A stretch of DNA of 31,682 nt from Chara braunii (Eukaryota; Streptophyta; Charophyceae; Charales; Characeae). Position 1 is the stretch's first letter. Each line of letters begins with the position of its first letter. The DNA lies in the NCBI GenBank assembly GCA_003427395.1, contig BFEA01000450.1:172354-204035 (forward strand), written 5' to 3'. The translations under genes were made by a program, and so were the position numbers. Below are positions 9,468-20,539 of the stretch, piece after piece. Under the pieces are notes generated by a model, which was not told where the DNA came from, searched no databases, and worked only from the letters and a program-made list of their open reading frames with translations.

Positions 9468-9885
9468 GGTTAACTGGGACTTCCTTCAACAATGCATGGA
9501 AAAGATGGGAGTAGGACCTAATTTCTGAAAAAAGGTTAGAGTTATATTTACAATGATGCACATGGAGCACTGGACACATATCTGATGTAGGTCAGTAAGG
9601 CAAGGGGGCTCCTCTATTCTTATTTATAATGGAGGCAATATCATCATTCCTTAGGAAAGACCCTTCCATACGAAGATTCATTGACCCATCCGAGGAGGAC
9701 CCCAATAGACCACATCACATACCTCCCACTATTCTGTTTGCAGATGATTTGACTATACTCATCAGAGCATCTAATTCCTCCTTCGAGGCTCTCACCACAA
9801 CAATGCACGCGTACCAATTAGCTTCCAAAATGCAAATCAATTAGTAAAACACAGTGGGATGGACCTCCATGTGTGAAGGATCCCT
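9468..9885 (+). mobile_element. LINE B, RT palm continuation (motifs B and C)
   Basis: Directly after the A tail of LINE A the frame resumes as VNWDFLQQCMEKMGVGPNF, the segment that follows motif A in LINE RTs. It then gives the QGSPLFLFIMEAI-type motif B near 9600-9640 and, within the 9629-9844 frame, FADDLTILI with both catalytic Asp codons intact (9737-9748). A stop at 9842-9844 can be bypassed by a 1-base shift that reads SKTQWDGPP, a known type of sequence after motif C. Thereafter plus-strand LINE similarity ends at about 9885 because the next segment is inverted. Confidence 0.85.
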
Positions 9886-10465
9886 TTTCAGAATCCCAAT
9901 TTGGATTCGTTTCTTGAGTGCATTGTGTCGTGGTTTCCCCTTTTCATTGACCACGATTTTCTTATTACCCAGAACAAACCTTCCATTTTTGCTGGGGTGT
10001 TGTATATTGGTAGTTGTTATATCCCATTTAAGGCTAAGGTTGTCCAGGCAGGCTAGGTCTGGTGATAAGTTTTAAAATTCATTTGGTCTGAAGGGATTTT
10101 ATTGGGGTAGTGGGGTCTAGGACTCCAAAACCTCCTTGTTTTTTTTTTCTGGTGACATACTGCCAAGCCACCTTTGTTCTGAAATGTTGTCTGAACGCGT
10201 CTCCGGCCCATAAATAGGCTGAAGCTTTCCTTCTTAAGTTCTTTAGCATTGAATGGTCAGGCGCCCAGAATGTTGCAACATACCACATCATTGCAAAGAT
10301 GGACGTGTTTAGTATCAGGGCTCTTCCATATAGTGAGGTATGAATTTGCAACAAATGCTTAATTTGTTTGTCATCTTGGCTAAGAGACTTGGAGACATTT
10401 TTGTCTCTGCACCTCGTTTTGTCATTTGGATCCCTAGGATTCTCAAAGGGTCCTCGAGGTCAAAC
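9886..10465 (-). mobile_element. LINE B, internally inverted segment
   Basis: On the minus strand, reading from 10465 down, the translation gives WFDLEDPLRILGIQ (the LG block after motif C). After a frameshift it gives KSLSQDDKQIKHLLQIHTSL, YGRALILNTSIFAMMWYVATF, SAYLWAGD and GGFGVLDPTTPIKSLQTK, and then traces of a LKLITRPSLPG tail. These are exactly the ORF2 parts missing between the plus-strand pieces ending near 9885 and starting near 10480. The simplest reading is an in-place inversion of about 0.6 kb within LINE B, not a separate insertion. Breakpoints are approximate to 30-50 bases. Confidence 0.75.
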
Positions 10466-12165
10466 CAAGACATACCTACATGTGTTTTTTTTTTTGGGGG
10501 GGGGGTATGCTCCCATCCGTGAGATATTCCTTGCTAAGGTCAGGAAACCGCGCCATAAAGAAGAAATACTAAGACAACCTTTTTTTTGTAACCCATGGAT
10601 AACAAAAGAAGACGGAAGCCCACTAACATTGACCACCAAAGACACAACAAGATGGGGAGCCTGACTAGAAAAAGGAATATGGAAGATCAAGCACATATGG
10701 GATGACAATGTGAAAGAGTGGAAACAAGACAAACAACTAAGACAATATTTCAAAGGTTGTTATCAATTATTCCAAAACCTACGGGAACTCGTATCAGCTA
10801 TCCCACAAGTGTGGGTACTAACACTTAAAAAAGATAGGCAATGGGCCACATGTGACTGGGCAGTAATGTCAAGTGAGCTTCCTCAACAAGCACTACCTTA
10901 CTGGGGTAGACAAGAAAACCAAGAAAATTGGTATATGCTCACCATGCACGAAATAAAGGAACTGGGTTCTGATTATAGCAAAATCTGCAAAAATCAAACA
11001 GCTCAGTATCAGTCCGAGAAGACAACCTAAGAAAGATAATAGTAGAAAACGAAGAGCTAACCATTTTCTTCCCCCAAACCGCTTTAGAGAATCTTGAAGT
11101 GGACCCAACAAAATGGGCATGGAACCTAAAACAGGGAGCATCAAGAATCGACTCCAAATTCAACACACTACTCTACATAACCAGACTGGGCTATAGACTG
11201 AGAGGCCGCTCCGCAAACCCAAACCCGATAATAGCCGAACATTGGAAGAGGCACCTGGAAGTCGAACTAGAAACGTTCGACCCAATACCATGGAATAGAA
11301 TAGCGTCCACACACCCGCCTAAATTTAGAAGCCTACAATCATGGTTAATCCTCGACCTAGCAGTCCCCCTAAACCAATGGCTAAAGGTCAGAAGGAAAGG
11401 GGAGGATAGAAATCCTCGAAAAGAACTATGCACTAACTGTGGTGATGGTCAACTAGAAAATTTATACCACTGTTTTCTCATGTGCCCCGAAATAAAGCCC
11501 TTTGGGCAAAAAGCAGCAAGTACATGGGAATTAGTAACAGGCACAATTTTCACAAACAGCCACACACTCCTAGTCCTAGGATTCAACACCCTGAAAGATT
11601 AAACCCCAGCAGAGTCGAACCTCTTTAGAACACTTAGAAAAGCAACACGATGGGCTATATGGAGGAAATTTACTGCAAAATCCTGCAAATGGTGCCAACT
11701 TCCAAGAAACGATAGAGAGACAAAAAATGCAATCCCAAGAGTCGTGGGGAATACTCCAACAACAGATAGAAACTGAATACTGGGTACTATGGCGCAGAGT
11801 AAGGAGGAGGATTAGGGAAGATGAGGACAAAGCTAAGGAGCATCTGTGCAAATTCGAAGAGAACTTCCTAGTGAAAGGCAAAGTTGTATTCATCGGGGGC
11901 CCAAGCATAGTATTCAGACTACGTGAGGAAGCTCCGCCAAGACAGCAATCGTCGAATCTCTCAGTAACTAGCATTCCAGAGTCCCTAGAAGTGAACATGT
12001 GCTCAGACTAGTCCAACTGAAACCCCATAGCAGAAACTACCAAGACAGACCGATGTCGCACTTTTTCTAGTCAGGCCTCTTCTGGCGACCAGAAAGCCAA
12101 CAGGTTGTCACACAGGAGTTTTGATGGTGTTTTGCAATAAATAAATAAATTAAATAAAGCAAATC
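10466..12165 (+). mobile_element. LINE B, C-terminal part and 3' end
   Basis: The plus-strand frames read RQPFFCNPWITKEDG, a long coherent region (10710-11030 and 11099-11602), and a C-terminal frame to 12011. A zf-RVT-like cluster is present: ELCTNC near 11421-11438 followed by NLYHCFLMC near 11460-11485, giving C-x2-C and H-C-x3-C type ligands. After the last stop at about 12011 a short 3' UTR ends in an AATAAATAAATAAATTAAATAAAG tract of repeated TAAA units (12137-12160), a plausible LINE 3' tail. Open frames are longer than in LINE A, yet several stops and shifts remain. Confidence 0.8.
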
Positions 12166-12522
12166 CCTTCCTGTTGTGTGTGTACAGCTTCGAGCGAGAC
12201 CCTTCAATTGCGATCTTTGCCGGTCCCGAGTCTTAGGAATCTTTTATTTTGATTCGGAACAGCAAAGATTATGCAAATAATAATCATGAAATTTTGGTGT
12301 GTTATATATGTTTCAATTTTTCCCAGTTTTACTAATTTTGAGAACTATGACACGGTCATAAGAGAGCATAATCATCAAGCAAAGGCAATGTGGACGATGC
12401 AAGACTGATTGACTTGAGCAATGACAAAGGTAAGTGAGGGAAGAATGAGAACTCATAATAGTCTCAGGAAACACAGATAGATAGGCATGGCCAACACTCG
12501 TTAGGAGTCCTCACTCGTCCCT
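12166..12522. other. Unassigned sequence downstream of LINE B
   Basis: AT-rich DNA with no recognised gene or repeat. All frames are broken. Confidence 0.5.
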
Positions 12523-13200
12523 CTAAAGTCTCATCATTAATATCTCATTTGGCTGTGCATTTCCTATGCCTCGAGCCTCGCCTATGTACCTCCTGAGATT
12601 GTGGCCTTGGGATATACAGCCACCTAAAGCCTGCAATCTCTCAACACTTCCATCCGAGTCCCATAATATGGAAATCAACCATAGCACAAAAATCCTCCCA
12701 TAATGTGGAAGATACGACTGTGAAAAGATCCCTTGTCTGAGATGTCGAAACTCACAGGGTTCAGTCACTGCCTCATAGTCAATCGCTGCAGGAGAGATGT
12801 ACCTCTTAGCCAGATCCACCAGGTCACCCCAGTAAGAACCGTTAGTGAGAGTGAAGGGTACTGGAGGCTTGGGGTAGTTAGTGTAAAGCTTGGACCCGAA
12901 GCTGCGGATCAGCTTTATCCCATTCTCATCGAACTCTCTTTCTCTCTCCTCAAGGTACCTGACAACCGAAATCCAGACTGAATCAAAGTGCTCATGGGCT
13001 TTTTTACCCTTCTTAACATAGAGTCTTAGGTCATGAACGACACCACATGCGAAACTGGTGAGGACAACAAAGATTGACAGACCCCCTTGCCTGAACCCAA
13101 CAGCACTGACATATTGGTATCGGAAAACATCTCTGGCGGCAATCCTGTTGAGACTGGCCAAAACTGACCCCTCGATCGGGAATGACTGAACTACGCTCAT
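12523..13200 (-). CDS. Hypothetical protein, 225 aa, unrecognised
   Basis: This minus-strand frame of 225 codons is the longest one in the window made of real, non-repetitive sequence, and it opens with ATG at 13200. The composition is protein-like and balanced. It starts MSVVQSFPIEGSVLASLNRI, has a hydrophobic stretch around residues 37-55 (VGFRQGGLSIFVVLTSFACG), then a basic/acidic helical part with VKKGKKAHEHFD and YLEEREREFDENG, then an aromatic part with TNGSYWGDLVDLAKRYISP, and a second hydrophobic segment IFVLWLISILW. I recognise no family. My rough estimate is that about 0.06 such frames would arise by chance in a window of this size, so it could still be spurious. An exon, a transposon gene, or a decayed foreign gene are all possible. 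Confidence 0.3.
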   Translation of the reverse strand: MSVVQSFPIEGSVLASLNRIAARDVFRYQYVSAVGFRQGGLSIFVVLTSFACGVVHDLRLYVKKGKKAHEHFDSVWISVVRYLEEREREFDENGIKLIRSFGSKLYTNYPKPPVPFTLTNGSYWGDLVDLAKRYISPAAIDYEAVTEPCEFRHLRQGIFSQSYLPHYGRIFVLWLISILWDSDGSVERLQALGGCISQGHNLRRYIGEARGIGNAQPNEILMMRL

Positions 13201-14822
13201 GTGCAGGAGTGGATGTTGGAACTAATCCAGTGTCTCTTAGAAGAAAGCATAGTCTGATTGATACTGATCTCCGAAATAAGGATACTGGGTGCTGATTAAT
13301 CCTCACCGAAAGTTTCAGACAACTTGGGTAACTGAGTGTTGATTGAATGTTGATTAAACCTTCGTTGGGGGCTGACTGGATGCTGATCGAGTAACGAATC
13401 ACTGAGATTTGATCACTTAGCATCAAAACACTGAGAAAACTGTACATCGTTAAGAGGCACTTGCTAATTGGGATGCTGGTGGAATTTCAGAAGGAGAATC
13501 CGGGCACCCTTGCACTCACCTAAGTTTTGTCCTAACCTGCTCCACCGTTTCTAGAAACGAGTTGGTGTTGTGTAGATTACCGTCATGGTCGTAGAAGTAG
13601 ATCACATATTGTATGTATTTTTCTTCCTTGATCATCCGAACTGCCTGTTCCCGCTGAGCCTCCCTATGTGATTCCATGTCTCGACATGCAACATCTTCCT
13701 ATCCTTCTCCCTTATCTCTATTTGATCTGTATTGTTTTCCTTGATGGAGCGTTCTTGTACTGTAAACATCCGCTGTAACTGTTCAGTTGCCACCAACCTG
13801 TCAGAGGATTAAAGGAGTAGTGAAGTGACGGGAAGCCCTGGTGGCAGATCAGATGGTTTGCCTCAGATGCCTAGCAACCGTTGAGTACCGAGATGACTAT
13901 AGGTGACTGTCGGCTTTGTCGGTTCACAGTGAGGGTAGAGCCTGTTCTGTTGACTGTCACTTGCTCAGGAGTCGCTTCTAACTTGTTCACACATTATAGG
14001 TCTTTATAACAGAGAGTTTGAGCTTTACCCTCGGCCGCTTGCGATAGACGCCCACCGAGACTGTCTGGTTGAGAGAAGTTTCATAACAGTTAAGTTGTCA
14101 TTTGGGAAACAATCCAGTCCTTTCCTGAATTTGAAAGCGGCGAGTGAGATACTGAGTCCAAGACTTATGGAGTTCAAACTTTGCGACCCTCCAGAAAAGG
14201 CCACAAGGTGTAGGATTCTTCACAGGTTTTCTGCCAAAGGAAAGAACAAGGACCACATCTAAACATGGTACCGCCGCTGGCACTTCATGGGAGTTTGACG
14301 GATCTCGCCCTCACTCTCATGCCACATTGAGTTTGGTTGGGTCCAACTCTCATTCGTAAGTCTTTATGCAGAGTGTTGTGAGGCGCGCTCGGCTTGTGTG
14401 CCGGTTAAGTTTGCAAACTGAATCTAGCTCGGTTTTCATTCCCTCTCCGGATCGCCCTTCCTTAGTAGGACGAAGGTGTCCTGACCACTTTTAAGAGGCC
14501 ATCCAAAGGTCAAGCATCACTTTTGGAAGTCGGAAGATTGCCAATTTATTACCCTGCACTGTATCGCGCTGAATCGACCAACCTCATATCATCAGCTAAC
14601 CTCAACAGTATAGCCCGATTCCCTCGCTGATCTGGCGAGTTCCAACCGCATGCAGGCTTGACGAATAAAAAAAGACAACTAGGTTTCCTGCCACATTGAG
14701 ACCGTCAGACATGCTCACCTACTGGACTCCACTGACTCTCCCTTACAGACACGTTGTATGTCCCGTTGGTTTCAGCACAGGCGGTTATCGGGTAGCTGAA
14801 AATTCAAGAATGAAAATTATGA
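13201..14822. other. Unassigned sequence
   Basis: No recognised gene. The 138-codon minus frame at 13031-13447 overlaps the orphan frame and is rich in Ser/Ile from repeated GATTGA/TGCTGAT strings (13255-13400), where ACTGGGTGCTGATT-like motifs recur. The rest shows only short frames and scattered short palindromes. Confidence 0.5.
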
Positions 14823-15298
14823 AGTGAGAGTTTTGGGCAGTTTGAAAATCGTGAATGGTCCTGAAGTGGTGAAAGGTCCGAAGACCCTGAAAACCACTTG
14901 TTTAGGCAGGCTGCATCCTGAAGTGGTGAAGGGTGTCCTGAAGTGGTCAAGTGAGAGTTTTGGGCAGTCTGNAACCACTTGTTTAGGCAGGCTGCATCCT
15001 GAAGTGGTGAAGGGTGTCCTGAAGTGGTCAAGTGAGAGTTTTGGGCAGTCTGAAAATCCTGAATGGTCCTGAAGTGGTGAAAGGTCCGAAGACCATGAAA
15101 ACCGCCCTTCACCACTTGAGGATATAGCCTGCCTAAACAGGTGGTTTTCAGGGTCTTTGGAGCTTTCACCACTTCAGGACCATTCAGGATTTTCAGACCT
15201 GAATGGTCCTAAAGTGGTGAAAGGTCCGAAGACCTTGAAAACCACCTATTTAGGTAGGCTGCATCCTGAAGTGGTGAAGGGTGTCCTGAAGTGGTGAT
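14823..15298. repeat. Direct and inverted repeat block built on a CCTGAAGTGGT motif
   Basis: A unit of about 127 bases starts AGTGAGAGTTTTGGGCAG and carries CCTGAAGTGGTGAA, AGGTCCGAAGACC, and TTTAGGCAGGCTGCATCC. Direct copies start at 14823, 14950 (internally shortened at the N of 14972) and about 15030. At 15104-15197 the unit is inverted, then a direct partial copy follows to 15298. CCTGAAGTGG or its complement occurs about ten times. The 15051-15103 and 15140-15197 parts are near-complementary and could form a long hairpin. The single N probably marks an assembler join between near-identical copies. Confidence 0.85.
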
Positions 15299-17666
15299 GA
15301 AAAATACGACTGTTGTTAACCTTCTCTCGGTTTCAGCCTATTTTGATTTGTCTTTGTAGATTTCAGTTGGCACTAACTCAAATAACAAACCTTTATAGGT
15401 GAGTTTGGTCAAGTTATAGGGCTACGAGCGATGTTGCTCATCAGGGATGACTGCTAGCCTGCGGTGTAGGGCTTTGTATGTAATGACCAACTTCTCTCAT
15501 TTGATCTGTTCATGCTTAACGTATAACCCCTCGAACATGAGGCTCGCCAACAGTTACTAACAATTACTATGGCTTCATATATTAAGCAAGATTCACAACA
15601 AGCAATGTCGTTGATTTGGATTGTATACGTTGGTTGTCGATTATGCTTACCCCGCCCGGGCGTGACGCTCAAAATGTCATCATTAGAGCTTTGAGATAAG
15701 TAATTTGTAGAGATGACGTTTCGAGCATCACCTGAGAGAATGCCACCTCCGTCAAAGTCTACACTCAGGGTCCCGTTAGCCTTAGTCACCATCAAATATA
15801 TACTTTGCTAGGAGGTAAGCGATCTTCCTCAACACATACTCTCTTTTGCCCATCAGAGGGTTTGATTACTTTCGGTCCAGGGTAAGGTCAAGAGAACACG
15901 ACATAGTCTATTAATTTGAAGGAGTTGAGGCTTCACGGAAACATCCGCATTTTGAGGGCACTTTAGATTTCAGTCGCTAGCCTTGATGATTAATTTATAA
16001 AACACACCGTTCTGATTGGCCTTGTAAAACGGAGGTTAGTGACAGGGATGAGAGAGTGGAAAATGTGAGGGATAGGGGCTACTAGATGTCTTATCCGTTG
16101 CTTGGTTCCTCCCCTTCCTTCAACCAGGGCTCTCAGGCCTGCTCAAGCACACGTTTGCTTACCACAGTGTCTTCCGCTCATTTGGTGTAGTGTCATTCTC
16201 AACGGATCCGACAATCAAGCAACGAGGTCACATGAGGCGAGTTGAAAGATGAGTGTTTCAATCCTCCGGGAACACCGGTGATAAACCGTTCAGCAGTTGA
16301 TTTTCGAGCAAACTCCTAACTGTAAGACATCAGATTCAAAGACCTTATCAACTGTAGTTACTCAGTATAACATGAGCCTTCCACCCCGTGAATCATCGCT
16401 GCTCTCATCTCATCGTCAGTGAAGTACCGTCCAGGACGTACGTGATGACTAGGCTCAGGGCATTTCGGCCAGAGTCAAGCCACTCTACCAACATGGCAGT
16501 TTCCCACCAAAAGCAATACTAGATCTTGACTCATCCTGATTACATCTGCCGCGAAACATGCGGCTTGGCACATTAGTAATCAATTTCCAACCCCGAGGAG
16601 TGGGAATTGACATTAGTCAGAGTTGATAAACTGACTATCTCCTCACAAAAGTCAAGCCCTCCTCAGTCTTCACACTTACACCCCTTTTCCAATCAACCAA
16701 ACGTACTTGTTTTTCCTTCCTAGTGATCTGCTCTATTTCTTACCACCACTAGCATCCATCACACGACTCGCTCCCGCCCTCTTCTCGTCGTTGAGCTCTG
16801 ATCCTGCATTGCACCACCACTCCCGTGTGAGCAGGAGAGGCAGCGAAAGTAGATAAAGGGAGGACTATATCTACTATTGACCCATACAAAGCCCTTCTCA
16901 CTGGCACCCTGACTCCGCTATACTCAGCCGGTAGTCGCTTACTCGCCTCACGTCCATTCACCTGGCAATTACTCCCCACTCACTGTACCAATTAAGGGAC
17001 GGCACGTCATAAGATGCGAGCCAGGCCGAACAAGATGTAGGCGTTCTCTCTGGGCTCCAAGAAGAAATTTCCACACCCTTCTTTCGGGCGAAGTCCACCA
17101 CTCTTCGCCCTAGTTGGGTAGACCTCGCAGATCAGCCGGATTATCGAGCTTCGCCTACTCGGTGCTGCGAGCTTAGTTCCAATCGGCGAGTGAAGGTCAT
17201 AGAAGACAATTCTGAGCGGCGTAGTTGGCAGACTTCGCATCGTACTCATGCGAATTGCAGTCCCATGCTCCCCCAAGAATCAATCGTGGCCTATACGCAG
17301 CGCTCCCGCCTGCTTTGTTGGTATCTCCTTCAGTCATTCGCTTCCTTGTGAAGATCTGATTACCATAACCCATGCATGCAGCAAAATGCCAATGCAGTCA
17401 AATTGGCTTCTTGCAGTCTGTAGCCTTTATGGAGTTCATCAGCTCTTAATTTGACGAGGATGACGTCAACCACAATCTCGTGAGTATATTCCTCACGGGG
17501 AAACTCTCCTTCCCTACCTCCCTTCTCCTACTCCTCGAGTGAACGCCTTCCCAGGCTATGGCAAAGGCGAGGCGTGAAGAAAGGATGACCGTCGACAATT
17601 GACCCGTGAGCTTGGTAAGCTGCAAATGATCGCCACCCGCGGATGACATCAACAAGAATGGAGGTG
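15299..17666. other. Unassigned sequence
   Basis: No recognised gene. The minus strand at 15651-15792 has a protein-like frame, MVTKANGTLSVDFDGGG onward, that ends at a GGG/GTAAGC splice-donor-like string; it is listed separately. Minus frames at 16749-16979 and 17007-17276 have no motif. The DNA is about half GC and shows no simple repeats. Confidence 0.5.
15651..15792 (-). other. Possible first exon (minus), unrecognised protein
   Basis: Reading the minus strand from an ATG at 15792, 47 codons give MVTKANGTLSVDFDGGG, SGDARNVISTNY and SVTPGRG. They then meet GTAAGC (15650-15645), which matches a eukaryotic 5' splice site. Past that point the frame continues but loses its character. No acceptor or second exon was identified, and no family is recognised. 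It may be chance. Confidence 0.15.
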
Positions 17667-17727
17667 ATGTCGGCGCGAATACGCTTACAAGGGTATCCGC
17701 CCTGGTTTTTGCAAGTAACAGAAAATA
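17667..17727 (-). repeat. Dispersed repeat, left copy (inverted pair with 22634-22695)
   Basis: About 61 bases match the segment at 22634-22695 in opposite orientation with about five differences. On the minus strand it reads TCTGTTACTTGCAAAAACCA and then GGGCGGATACCC. Both copies contain an internal imperfect hairpin (GCGAATACnCTTACAAGGGTATCCGC in structure) and both keep an open frame encoding VTCKNQGGYPCK. Similarity stops within a few bases of either side. Confidence 0.85.
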
Positions 17728-18066
17728 GTTTTAGTTTAAAAGTCTTGAGTACACCACGTGAGTCGTGGTAGTGTGAGTGGTTTACGTTGACTGAATCGTT
17801 GACTAGAGTAGAGAGTGTGTGGGCGCGCAGACTTAAGGCTCGCATGATCTCTTCTCCCTTTGATAATTGTGAAAACCGGCATTGGTCGCCGACCATATAT
17901 TTTTATTTTTCTGATTAGACTAGGATTAAAAAGATTATGTCTATGGATTGGTGCGCTTGCTTGTGACTTGTGCGTACGTACGGAGGACAACATTGACAAC
18001 AATGCAGTTTTGAAACGTTTCAATAGATCCGCGCGTCACGAGGTACTAGCTTATATAGGTGTCCGC
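17728..18066. other. Unassigned sequence ending in a TATA-like element
   Basis: No gene is recognised. A TATATAGG string at 18052-18059 (plus) is a possible TATA box and is followed directly by a hairpin. Confidence 0.35.
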
Positions 18067-18098
18067 TAGCACTAGGCTCAACCTTGGGCCTAGTACTA
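18067..18098 (+). other. Hairpin downstream of a TATA-like string
   Basis: TAGCACTAGGC (18067-18077) pairs with GCCTAGTACTA (18088-18098) at ten of eleven positions around a 10-base loop. It begins 8 bases after TATATAGG. Role unknown. Confidence 0.5.
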
Positions 18099-18382
18099 TT
18101 GTTTACGGTATCGGACTTTCGTCAGGGGGATTCGAGGATCGAGGCCGGCGAGCAACGGCGCGAGAGCGTGGAAGTGGCGCGAAGGAACCACGAGGTTGAG
18201 GGCCCAGCGGGGCTACCCCCGTGGTTTTGCGGCCCACAAGGTTGCGTAGCAGGATCAAGGCGGTATTAGTAGACTCCGCTTTTCCCTCCCCCTCGCTGTG
18301 CGAATTCTTTTTGTTCTAGTTCTGTAATGATTACTTTATTATTATTATTATTATTATTATTTTTATTCCTTTCAAACCGGGC
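18099..18382. other. Spacer with (TTA)n microsatellite
   Basis: GC-rich unassigned sequence leads to a TTATTATTA run at about 18337-18364. No gene seen. Confidence 0.6.
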
Positions 18383-18670
18383 ATGGCACCGAAACCGATA
18401 GTGGTCAACGTGCATGCAGACCGGAGGGGGATTAGTCCTAAAAGAGGCAGAAACCCGAGCGACGCTGACCGTTTTGCAGATGTACCGCCTACTAGCCGTG
18501 AGTCTGCTGTGAGAGGATTGAGTGTGAGCATGTCACAGGGACACGATGGAAGCAGGTTGTGCCTGAGTGGGGTGGCCCAGGGCACCATGGAGGAACCCGC
18601 AGCAGTACTAACTGCCCGGGATGAACATGTGGAACTTTTCCCCGCTTCGGTCTTCAAAATTCTTAAATGA
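18383..18670 (+). CDS. Hypothetical small protein or exon, 95 aa
   Basis: The frame starts MAPKPIVVNVHADRRGISPK about 20 bases after a (TTA)n run, and has 95 codons ending in VELFPASVFKILK. Its mixed, soluble composition is protein-like, and the start lies in CGGGCATGG, a fair context for a eukaryotic ATG. No family is recognised and no motif is visible. The opposite strand also has a 122-codon frame (18331-18699), so this could be chance. It may be part of a decayed transposon gene, since TTA runs often flank such copies in this window. Confidence 0.2.
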   Translation: MAPKPIVVNVHADRRGISPKRGRNPSDADRFADVPPTSRESAVRGLSVSMSQGHDGSRLCLSGVAQGTMEEPAAVLTARDEHVELFPASVFKILK

Positions 18671-20539
18671 ATATTTGCCACTGCCACGCCTAGGCCCATG
18701 CTTTAGACCTACAACAGGCTGTGCCCTTGACCCTGTTATTGGCCATTTGCGTGTGAGTTGCTTGTCGAGGCCCCGAAAAGGAGTACAACGGACTAGGGGA
18801 AAGTTCTGACGGGCGTTGCGACTATGTCAAGGTGCGAGCCGCTAGTCAGATTCCCACGTAGGGGCAGAATGACTAGTCGAACCTTGTAGTAGTTGATCCC
18901 TTCGAAGCTCCCTTTGGGACGGTAGGAGTTGAGGCAGAGCACTGCCGGGGACTTTGCGAGTACAGCGTCCGCTACCCACGAGCACCATGGGAGAACTGAG
19001 TGAGAATCCGCCTGAGTAGAGCAGGCCGGAGGAGATCGCAGTGCTGGGGCGATAACTGTCAAGCAGATCGCCCGCCGAACTTGAGTATAGCGCCAAGGGA
19101 CTAATCGAACCGATCAGTAGCAAGTTTTCTCCGAAGCTTTCCGCATGATAGCAGAAAGTGTAAGACGATTAGCGCATGGTTGTGTAACCGCGCGCTGGGA
19201 AACAGAGCTGGCCACGACGAAGAGCACGAGAGAAAGGGTAGGTAGAGGGAAGAGACGAACTCGACAAAGGAGTAGTTGAATAAATCTGGACGCGAATTTG
19301 CGCCAGATACGGTCAAAGATGGAGATGGCATGAGACGGGCATGGCGAAAGGGGGAACCCACAACTCACTTGTCTCTCGTCGGAATCGGGCGGTCGGGGGG
19401 TCTAAGTGGGGGTTTTAAGGGTCGGCGAGCCCGAATTCGTGGTTAGAATAGGACTAAAGATAGTGTATAACTGAGGCAGGGAATGGAGAAGGAGCGTGAG
19501 AACGACAGCGAATCTCGCCCGTTTCTTAACGAAAACGGGCGATCGAAGATCCGATTCTTGGGGTTTGAGGCCCCGCAAACAAATTGGCCATGATAGATTT
19601 TGATCCAAGTACTCGTTTCGCTACTATACACGAAAAAAGGCTGCGCGTGGGAAAATGGGTGATGTACCTGGCCTTTCTTAAGTGGAAGATTCATTCCAAG
19701 TTTGCTCATTCAATCGATAGAATCGGTCTCCTTCTATCTCTCTGCGCGCATGAAAGGGGTAGCAGGGTGCCTCCTCATATGCTAGCAGAAGGACCAGCCT
19801 CCTCTTGCGTGATTGCTAAGTAGTGGAATGAGCCATTGTAGTGCGTTTCTTTCAACATCACGACCATCATCTTGAGCTTGCTAAGCCTCGCTTTGCCGCT
19901 CATCGTTCTCACTCGTTACAATTTCGGGTTGTCATAGCATCCGTCACGACTGGGCTGGATGTCGTGGTTAGCCTTCACCCAAGGAGTCAGGCTGCCCGAT
20001 AGAGAAAAGAAAGAAAGAGAAAAGGATTAGGGAGAGGGAGTGGATAGGAAAGACGCACCTAGTCAAAGTCCAACAGGAGATTCACTCTCGTTTTGCACTC
20101 AGGCGGGCAGTGCAGCCACAATCAGAAGTCAAGCTGTCGGGGCCCCGGGCCAAATCTTGGTCATATGTCCGCGTTCTGAAGGGAGACTCACTTTGACTTT
20201 GCTCATCCTATCGAAGGAAGTGGTTGGAAGAGAGCCGAGGAGAAGGGAGCTTACCTATTGACAAATGCGGGGTTCATCAAGATGAATAGATGTGGAGAGA
20301 GTAAACGGGCGGGTTGGTCATAGCCAATCGAGTGAACGGGCGGGCTGTTCACGACCAGTCGGGCATATTGAGTGAGTATGTTGTATGCAGTTGTTTGCAG
20401 TTAACCAAATGAGCGGATGGGCTGTGTGGTAGGCTTGCACCGTTGTTGGGCGCATCGGTTCGGCACCGCACGCGGCAGCGCGGGACCCTCTCTGGTTTCA
20501 ATGCTTGCACCTCACTGAGCCTAATCATGGTCAGGTGGT
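18671..20539. other. Unassigned, possibly decayed repeat sequence
   Basis: No recognised gene. A perfect 10-bp hairpin TCGCCCGTTT/AAACGGGCGA lies at 19515-19542. At 20299-20360 a 31-base unit containing AACGGGCGGG and CCA(A/G)TCG is repeated twice in tandem. Open frames on both strands are short and overlapping. Confidence 0.5.
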
